Assembly: GCA_013420905.1 (NCBI GenBank)
Contig: JAAXNY010000009.1
Coordinates: 3,348,001-3,412,000, forward strand
Direction of reading: 5' to 3'
Length of the DNA: 64,000 bases
Source: Collybia mongolica
Lineage: Eukaryota; Basidiomycota; Agaricomycetes; Agaricales; Clitocybaceae
The first letter of the stretch is position 1; the number at the start of each line of letters is the position of its first letter. The notes below the pieces were generated by a model that worked only from the letters and a program-made list of their open reading frames with translations, was not told where the DNA came from and did not search any database. The translations under genes and the position numbers were made by a program. Below, one piece after another: positions 56,438 to 64,000 of the stretch.

Positions 56438-59400
56438 GGCTGGATTCACAGATCCAAGTGCGAGCCACAACGGTTTCTGAGTACTCAAGGCGCGGGGGAA
56501 TTTTTAGGTGGCTGGTTTTATAACCGAGGTGCTTCTGGTTCGCTAGGCTCAGAAGGCCTAGTACGGGTGCTGGCATTAGCTTGGCGTCTCGTATGGTCAG
56601 TGGGCATGCTGTTTTTCGTCAAGTGATGTTCTCGAGTCTAACGTGGGTGAGCTTCGGTGCGATAACGGAAGAAAGCCATCGATATTCTGAAACAAGCACA
56701 CTGAGAGGGGGTTCTGGTACTGACCATCAGCAGCACGTTGTGCATGGTATCGGGGCATGTGACTGGCAGTATGATTCGCGGCGTGGCGGGCGAAAAGCCA
56801 GTTTAGGAGTCCCTGTGTCGTCTCTGGAGGTATGGGATCGTTTAGGCATGCAGTAATGTATTGGTGTTTGAATTATTACTTTCCACGATGATGTGACGGC
56901 GCTATCGGGCGAGAGCCATCTGAAAAAGATTTAAATTGCGGATTTGTATTGGAGTGCCTAGGAATTGATGCTTACCCGCCGTTCAGTCCCCGGTGGCAAC
57001 CTGTGATAGGACGGCTCTAGGGCACCTGAAGAAGTATCCCGCTACCTGTGATGTGTCAGTGTGTGATGAATCAATGGACGTGGGCGCCGATAATCCCTAC
57101 TTCTGCGCAAGTTCTCTTCTCTGTCACTGGTACGTTGTGGGATATCATTCAATGTTTCGTAATAATCTAGACTGGGGGAGTAAGTATCGCAGTTCTGGTG
57201 GGAGCGGGAACACACCGAATGTATGGCGGCTCGCCACCAGCCACTCTGAGATGACTAACAGTGTAACGCAAGGCTTCTATCCTGTCGTGCGATACTCTAG
57301 GGAGTGTATACATCTAAACGAGAAAAATGGTTTGTTAAAGGTGCCGACGGGAAAAAGCGACAGGTTGGAAGGGACATGTGTCTGACTCACGACGCATTTA
57401 TTGGCACCAGAAAATCTTGAGAAATCAGGCTTGGAAAATAATATTTCCCCTCTACATCCATTCATCCATAGGCTTTGCGTGTGCCACCAGCACAGACTTT
57501 CAATACTGTTTCCTCGTGAACCGCAATCAGATGCACAAGAGGTCCAAAGAGCGTGACTACAAGTGACACCTAGGAATGTCTTGGGTGAGCGAATGGAATG
57601 TTGACGGAATGTTCGTTTACCTTTTATAAAGCCGCCTCACTGATTGTGGTTTGATAGGTCCAATGGAACGCCAGTTAAGCATGGCGGGTTGGGTGGTAGT
57701 TATCGACAATCGCGAGGACGGGCGATACCTGCTGGGGATAGACAAGCAGACAATCTGTGGACGATCCAAGTTATCTAGATAGCCTATTATCTGTAGCCAT
57801 GATGACTCCGAGTCGGAAGAATAAACTACTTCGGAATACCCACCATGGTCTTGTGAGTGCATTGTGATAGCGAATTTGTAGACACGTTATTGCTTAGCAA
57901 TCAAGGGAAACTCTGAAAACGTTATTCGATAGTTGACATGTAGATTTTGTGAATCGTTTGCATAATTCGTTGCTTGCTGGCTGGGTGGTCGGGATTATCG
58001 CTGAAGGTGTAAGTAAATGAGAGGGGCTGTGCACTGAACTGCCATCAGTCATCGGCTTTTCCCGGAAACGGTCCGAAGCGGCCCTGATTTTTCCGTCTGA
58101 GCTTGATCATGTTTTTCCTGCTCGATATCCTGGTCGACAAATTCCAACAAGCTTATTACCACTCGTAGTTAACATCTCCGACACATACTATAATGACATC
58201 CTGAGTCGTTTGACGAATTCATTATAAGTCTCCTTCACCATCATACTCTGGGCGCTTAAAACCACCCTACCTTCGTGCAAATGGAGGATCCTAGTCCTGC
58301 ATTTTCTGATAGTCGCACAGCCATCCAAAGAACGTGAAAATTATCATGTTCAACCTTCTGAAAGCTTCCTCTTTGGGCGCCAGCTGCTAGCGTATCGGTG
58401 TATTACTCACTGTAAACACACTTGAAGCTTGACGTATGATACACTCCTCCCATTAGTAGTATGTATCTGCCATGCGATACAATGCTGTCATTTGCACTTT
58501 CGGCAGAGAGTACTGATATTCTATCATTAGCCCTGCCTCCGGCGGAACCCAAAAGGGTAGCCCTGACAGGGTACACGAATCCGATAAATATAACCTGATC
58601 ATAGTGGGGTTCCCAGATTGTAGCTGCAATATGATGCACCACATATTAACGGTAAATGCAGTTGAGTTGTTCATCGATATGATAGTATGGGCTGCTTCGG
58701 AAAACAAGAGCTTGCTGTCGGAGTTCAGCCGTTGGCAACATTGTTCTTTGTTTCTTGAAAACAATCAATCTCCTTTAGATCACCTTGAAACTTTTTACCG
58801 AAAGCTCGCTATACACAGCCTATAAGCTAATGGGTTATAAGGGTAAGTGTTTGTACTGCATTGCTCAACACTCTACCTTTGACCTCCAAGCATAACGAAA
58901 TCCATGTCCCCTCACACAACTTCCCAAAAATTTATCCCCACTATACATACCATGGAAACATCCACAAGAAAGCAGCCTCTGCGGCGACATGGGATTTCAG
59001 AGAAACTCTTTATTCCCGCAGCTCCATTTCTTGTTGTTCCAGAGTCAGAATGGTGCACCTCTCCGTTTTCTGATGATGGCGCAAACAACCAGGTTCGTGG
59101 CTCTAGCTTCTCGAATTCAAATGATGTATATGTATTCATTGGGTCCACGTTTTGACTGTCAGACACCTCCTCGACCATCTACTTCATTCTACCACAGTCC
59201 GAAGTATTTGTCGATGCAGATTTGGGCTTCCGTGAAACGCGGAATGACAGATTATTTCAAGACTGAAGTTGCAAATGACGAGAACAGTGTAGCTTTTATG
59301 TGTGAACCAGTGTGTCACACCACCAAAAAGGATGACTCTGCAGTCAGTAGTAACTATACTTGGATCCCGGTAATATAATTATAAACGCGATAATCTCCCT

Positions 59401-59570
59401 TTGTGACATGGGTTATGCCTTCTTCATCACACGACTGGGTCAGGTGAGGGAGTCACGTTATCATGCCAGCAAAGATTCATCCCAAGCTTTAAACGCCGCG
59501 TGGGTCTAATAGGTATGGTTATTTTTTATATGCACTGTCCATAAGGCCCAACAAACGTGGTGAACGCAAT
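56438..59570. other. Long stretch without a supported gene
   Basis: About 3.1 kb. Open frames up to 130 codons exist (56993-57385 +, 58904-59155 +, 58989-59378 +) but show no domain and no convincing splicing. The frame at 58904-59155 (LFIPAAPFLVVPESEWCTS) has some coding look and might be a small gene. I report nothing firm here. Confidence 0.4.
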
Positions 59571-59879
59571 CTAGAAGAACAAATATTGGAGCATAGCATA
59601 TGGGTCAGGTTTGGCACGGGGTCGGAGACACATTATAGCCCGACAGGACGAGCAGTGTCCCCCACATGTACAATTGGCGTACATCGTTGTTTTAAACGTG
59701 TATCGCCATTTGTATCCCAGCGTCACACTGCTAGGATTTACGACAAGCCCTGTTGGAATTTGCGAAGTATGGTCAATGTGACGATTCAGGATGACATCAT
59801 ATAAATACAGCTCACAAGGTCGGAAGGACTGACGTTTCAGAGTTGTGCCTGGCTTAATGAAAGTTGAGAAGAGAAGGGG

Positions 59880-61429
59880 ACTTAAGAGAACTATCACCCG
59901 ATTTCGGTGTGGTCGGATTCGAGGATACTCTTGAAAATTGGTGATTTGACTGTCTTTGGCTCCGAAGCACGGCAAAGATAGACCCACTCGATTCCCAGGA
60001 CTTACAGCATCCTCATACCCCTCCTCGCCCTCCATTATTATCTTCATTGTATCCGGGTGAATCCTGAACTTCCTGCCCTCCAACGCCTGAGAAATGTCTT
60101 TGGAATCATGTACCCCAGCAAGTAGGTCACCCATACCCGTTTGGGCCCCAATAGAAACCGCCGAAGCGATGGTCCCTGGTTCGCGTCGAAGATGAAGGTC
60201 GCGTCGGTCAAAGCGATGAAATAGGTGGACTATAGTTCCAGAGAAGGCCAAAAGAAGATTGACAGTTGAGAGGAGATGAACGGCTGTATCACTGACAAAA
60301 GGATGTTAGACCGCGAACAAGTTAGATTGTGGGTCACCACACCTTAACCAAACACGATGTCTGAACGTCTGGAGCCGAACTGTGAGAGGCTCCTCCACAT
60401 CCAAGAAGTAAACGGTTCTGGCAACAAGAGAAAGGTATGTGGTCTGGGTATGACCATGAATTAGGAGAAATTTATAACTTTATAAAACACTTACGTAGAC
60501 ATGATTTGACCAATGAAAGAAATTGTTGGCACGGTAGCTTCCAACTGTCCCTCCTTCACTCAGCTGGGCGTAATGGTAGACTGCTGCGGGGAGCTGTAAG
60601 CGAGTTGCATTCCTTCTTCCACTTATAAATTCGTTATCTTGAGTAAAATTCAGATAGATTCCGTTATATGCGTGACCATTGAGCGGTGCGCCTATGATAT
60701 TGCCAGAAAATGACGAGAAGTTCGACTGGGAAGTAAATGGTTGGATCTCAGCGATATTGGTGACATTCCCACTGGTGAGGTCAACGCTAACATTAACGTC
60801 CCAAAACGTGATGGATGGATAGCAGAATGTCGCCGAAGCCATGATTTCAGGTTCGTAACTACATCGTAGTTAATGCCATACAGAAGTTCGTAATTCGAAA
60901 ATACATACTCGAAGAACCAAAATATGACTGGGCCATATTCAGGCGGATGCTCAGGATTGCATTTTGGCGTGTCAGTACCTTGTAATATGGTGTCAGAATA
61001 TTGTCTCCCTCATTAAGCTATGATCGTCTCACCGAAGAGTGTAGGGATGCTTTTATCAACAAGCCATGTACTGGAACATCCGTCCAGACTTGCGCTATTG
61101 ATCCAGCCAGGTACGTCTGTCCGTTGTTCCCTGTTCACCTTTCAGATACCTCAATGTTACCTGCAAAATAGAATTGAAGAGAGAAAAGAACATACTTTTA
61201 CCGGCCTGCAGTTGGATTCTTCGCTCTTGATCGCAGTAGTGTTAGCAAACGCCGTACCATTTGTAACTAAGTTCATTTGCAACTAAAAAAACAAGTCAGG
61301 CTCAGGTTCACTCAATAATATTATCGGCTTACCTGGAACTTTGCGACAGTGTATGTGTCATTCACAAACAGTGGGTCAGCAAGGTTGTATGGGACAGTAG
61401 CTGATGCATAGCTGGCAGCGGTGAGAAAT
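59880..61429 (-). pseudogene. 5'-truncated large membrane protein gene (C-terminal half)
   Basis: Coding blocks on the minus strand in order: about 61333-61429 (YASATVPYNLADPLFVNDTY), 61202-61283 (LQMNLVTNGTAFANTTAIKS), about 61033-61110 (SASLDGCSSTWLVDKSIPTLF), about 60900-60980 (PEYGPVIFWFFE), 60480-60842 (FCYPSITFWDVNVSVDLTSG, APLNGHAYNGIYLNF) and about 60011-60300 (AFSGTIVHLFHRFDRRDLHL, REPGTIASAVSIGAQTG, RKFRIHPDTMKIIMEGEEGY). I recall this as the C-terminal half of a large Agaricomycete multi-pass membrane protein (DUF3433-like). The N-terminal half expected upstream is absent: 61430-61786 is short repeats, then the KDZ gene. Either a pseudogene or a shortened gene. Confidence 0.55.
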
Positions 61430-61786
61430 GCTAGTCAGAGTAGATGATGAGCAATCAACAATATTTAGAAGTCATTGAATATCCTACAGGTGAGGCTTAG
61501 AAGTCATTGAATATCCTACAGGTGAGGTCTCTATACAACCTTGTCAGTAGGCTTCATACATAGAATCCTGGGAAGACAGCAGAAATGGCATTAATGAACG
61601 ACTGCAATGACAGCTGTTTCCATTGATTGAAACTTCATGTATGAGGAGTCGGGTGACCTACCTGACCCTGCACTTCGTTCCATGTATGATGACCTGTTGA
61701 TATATGCTGGTTCCATGTATGATGACCTGCGAATGTCATGCTTTCGGCTAATGTATGAAATATGTTATTGTCAAATAAATAAATAA
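61430..61786. repeat. Short tandem duplications at the junction
   Basis: Two adjacent 32-bp copies at 61465-61496 and 61497-61528 (ttagaagtcattgaatatcc...), and two copies of gttccatgtatgatgacctg at 61677-61696 and 61710-61729 (33-bp period). They lie between the truncated membrane gene and the KDZ transposase, possibly at or near the end of the mobile element. Confidence 0.7.
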
Positions 61787-64000
61787 TTACAGGTCCAAAT
61801 CGTTCTCCCCCGCCGCTTCGTTTACCTCCTGCTCTCGCGCTTCCTTATATGTATTTTCAACTGCATACTTCCGCTTCTGATTGCTACCATTCTCCAAAGC
61901 CACACGTCGTTCAGGTGATTTTACGGGCTGCCAGATCCCCTCGCAGTGTTCCCGCAGCTTCTGATAGATCGAGGCCTGGCGAAAGGCATATGCGCGTCGA
62001 CCCTCTTCGATCCCTACCGACTCCAACAATGGAGCCTGTGCATAGGACAACCAAGTTGCTTCGTAGTACCTGAAGAACCGCACCACCCGATTCATTTCTT
62101 CCTCCAGTAGTTCGACCTCCTCTGCCCACCGACGTGACCGAGCACGAGCCTTACACCATTCAATTCGGAGACCTGCAATATCAAATTAGTAATAGGTGTT
62201 GGAAATAATCGAATGTATTTACCTTCGTCGAGCTCCTCCGATTCTCTTCCCTCCCAATTTGGCACCTTCCATATCCACGAGACTTCTTGAGTACCCTGCG
62301 TGTGCCCATTCTCTGCTACCGACAAGCCACGTATGTCATCCGGTTCCAGTCGCTTGTAGATGCCTTCCCAGGATTTCGGCTTCCCCAACGGTACAGAGAG
62401 TGCTTCGAGTGCTCTTCGTGCTTTCCGATATCGACTCACATCCATCTTCACTGCACTATCCAGCGCATGGATTGCGGTCCACGAGCGTAGCTTTTGTCGC
62501 TGACCGCGTACGTTGGCGTTTTTGTCGTGAAGGAGGTGAGTACGACATAAGAGGTGTTGACGGAGTGACGCCAACGCATCGAGTGCTTGGGCTTCGCGTA
62601 ACAGCCACTCGTATTCCTGCAGGTGCTTCTCGCAGCTCCCTAAACCAATAATCTCTGACGGCAAGTACAATTTGATATCAAACGGGCGAAGGACCTCACC
62701 ACCAGCCTCCTCGTCTTTAAGCCGGAGTCGCGCAACAGGGGGCATGTATAACTGCTGAACGCTTGCCCATCCTGCGATACGCCTTCTCAGGGCGTTCCCT
62801 CGCTCGAGGATCTTCGATGTCTGGAGGTCCGTTGCATGTTGTGATAGGACCTCGGCATCAGACTGGAGTTTTCGCCTACAAAATGTTCACACCGGTTGCG
62901 ACGGGTCAAAACTCTTACTTACTGGGCTTCTTCAAGCTCCAGGCCTTTAGTGATGAGCAATGCAGGTGTTACCTCAGGATGTAGGACTTCAGACTCATCC
63001 GTGGTTTTTGAATCTTCCTCAGCCAGCTTGCGACGGACAGCAGTGCTTGTCAAGGCTGCAAACTTGTCTATCAATGCTGTTGATGTACGAGAAGAAAGAT
63101 AACTCACGGCGCAACGTGGTTGCAAATGGATTGACTTGAACGTGGTCTCGCTCCCAGGCTGTGATCATACTCTCCCAGGTTGTGATAGAAGCCGGAGGTC
63201 GTGATGCTGTGAGGCCGTCAAAAGCATCCTTCATGCGTTTCCGTTCAGCAAGTGCATGCGACCATTTAGCATACAGAGCATGTCCTGCGTTCAATCGATT
63301 AAGCCCTATTCCTATGTGTGACGAAGTACTCACCCATCGCGACTGTCTTCCGCCAATTCTGATCACCAAAGTGATCATCAAGTGTATCCCGTCGCGAGCC
63401 TGGACCCATCTCCTTCGTACTGGCTGCTAGCGCATCAATGGCTGCCCATCCACGCTCTGACGCTTCGCCGTCGGTTCGTCCTACGTGCATGGTGTAGTTA
63501 AAAGAGTAGTTGAGCTGGCAATTTTCGTTATGGGCAGGTAAGTGGAACTTCGGGACGAGCGCAATGATGTCTTGTTTGGTTTGTTGTAGGCGTAGGTTTG
63601 CGGGATACTGCTCCATGCGTTTGAAGAAGTTCGTGATGTATTGGCATGCTATATCATAGGCCAAGGCGAGGAAAAGAATCGCCAGGCCAGGAGCCGCGAG
63701 GTTTGTCATGCTGCTCAGCAAAACATAATCCATGTTAACGTATCTGACCGACTGGGGTTAGCCTCGACATGAAATACATGTGAAAGATGTGCGTACCGTT
63801 CTCCTTTCTGAAGGTCCCCCACTGACGTAGGCCTGCGCATGTCGTGGCGTGCACATCCGCATGCAGCAATGCCGCTAGCCGCGATACCTCGCCCCCCCCT
63901 TACATTTGCGAGCTTGATGGCATCAAAGTTGTTGCAACCGGATGGTTGCTCCTCCTGAATCGTGTTGTATGCCTCCAAATGCCGGCGGAAAGCCTCATTC
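61787..64000 (-). mobile_element. KDZ-family transposase gene, C-terminal part (runs off the right edge)
   Basis: The gene continues past 64000, so its N-terminus (cysteine-cluster domain) is not visible. Exons include about 63807-64000 (GIAASGIAACGCARHDMRRP and GDLQKGERY), 63340-63740 (YDIACQYITNFFKRM, VPKFHLPAHNENC, GRTDGEASERGWAAIDALAA, TKEMGPGSRRDTLDDHFGDQ), about 62900-63280, 62223-62875 and 61787-62172, ending with a stop at 61787. These are hallmark motifs of Kyakuja-Dileera-Zisupton transposases, common in mushroom genomes. No frame break was seen in the parts I joined. The element's terminal repeats were not identified. Confidence 0.85.

Noticed and set aside
56438..56488. N-terminal extension of GH18 copy B
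   Set aside because: The extended frame begins with TTG, not ATG, and the ATG at 56437 aligns with the start of copy A.

Overview
The window looks like nuclear DNA of an Agaricomycete (mushroom-forming basidiomycete). Most genes have many introns of about 47-66 nt with GTRNGT donors and YAG acceptors. Several families are typical of that group: DUF6534 membrane proteins, a KDZ transposase, a TPR-CHAT protein, a G-domain protein with the DSRGF motif, and GMC oxidoreductases. Exon models below were built by hand from reading frame, splice sites and remembered family conservation; no database was searched.

Layout. An intact Tc1/mariner element (365-1972) and two solo LTRs of one family (2711-3100, 9454-9872) lie in the gene-poor left part. 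They flank a housekeeping block: adenylosuccinate synthetase (-), COX16 (+) and ATP synthase subunit ATP18 (-). From 14949 down to about 10493 on the minus strand lies a G-domain gene. Its 3' part contains a 2.5-kb array of about 39 intron-like units, each ending in a 3' splice site and separated from the next 5' splice site by exactly 3 nt. VPS11 (16665-20491, +) follows. From 20986 to 34807 a two-gene cassette (CE9-like amidohydrolase followed by a DUF6534 membrane protein, minus strand) is present three times with reciprocal decay: units 1 and 2 keep the membrane protein, unit 3 keeps the amidohydrolase. Next come a decayed HET-like region, an unassigned minus-strand gene, LSM14/SCD6 (+), a tRNA-like gene and a secreted GMC oxidoreductase (-).

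The right third holds an intronless TPR-CHAT gene whose expected catalytic Cys is Tyr, a multi-pass membrane protein, two GH18-like chitinase genes plus a third relic, a 5'-truncated membrane protein gene, and the C-terminal part of a KDZ transposase that runs off the right edge.

How they fit together. COX16 and ATP18 are small mitochondrial energy-chain proteins in convergent orientation; ADE12, VPS11 and SCD6 are single-copy housekeeping genes. The rest is accessory: lineage-specific families, local duplications and transposons. The most unusual structure is the array of one-codon exon-like units at 11214-13709.
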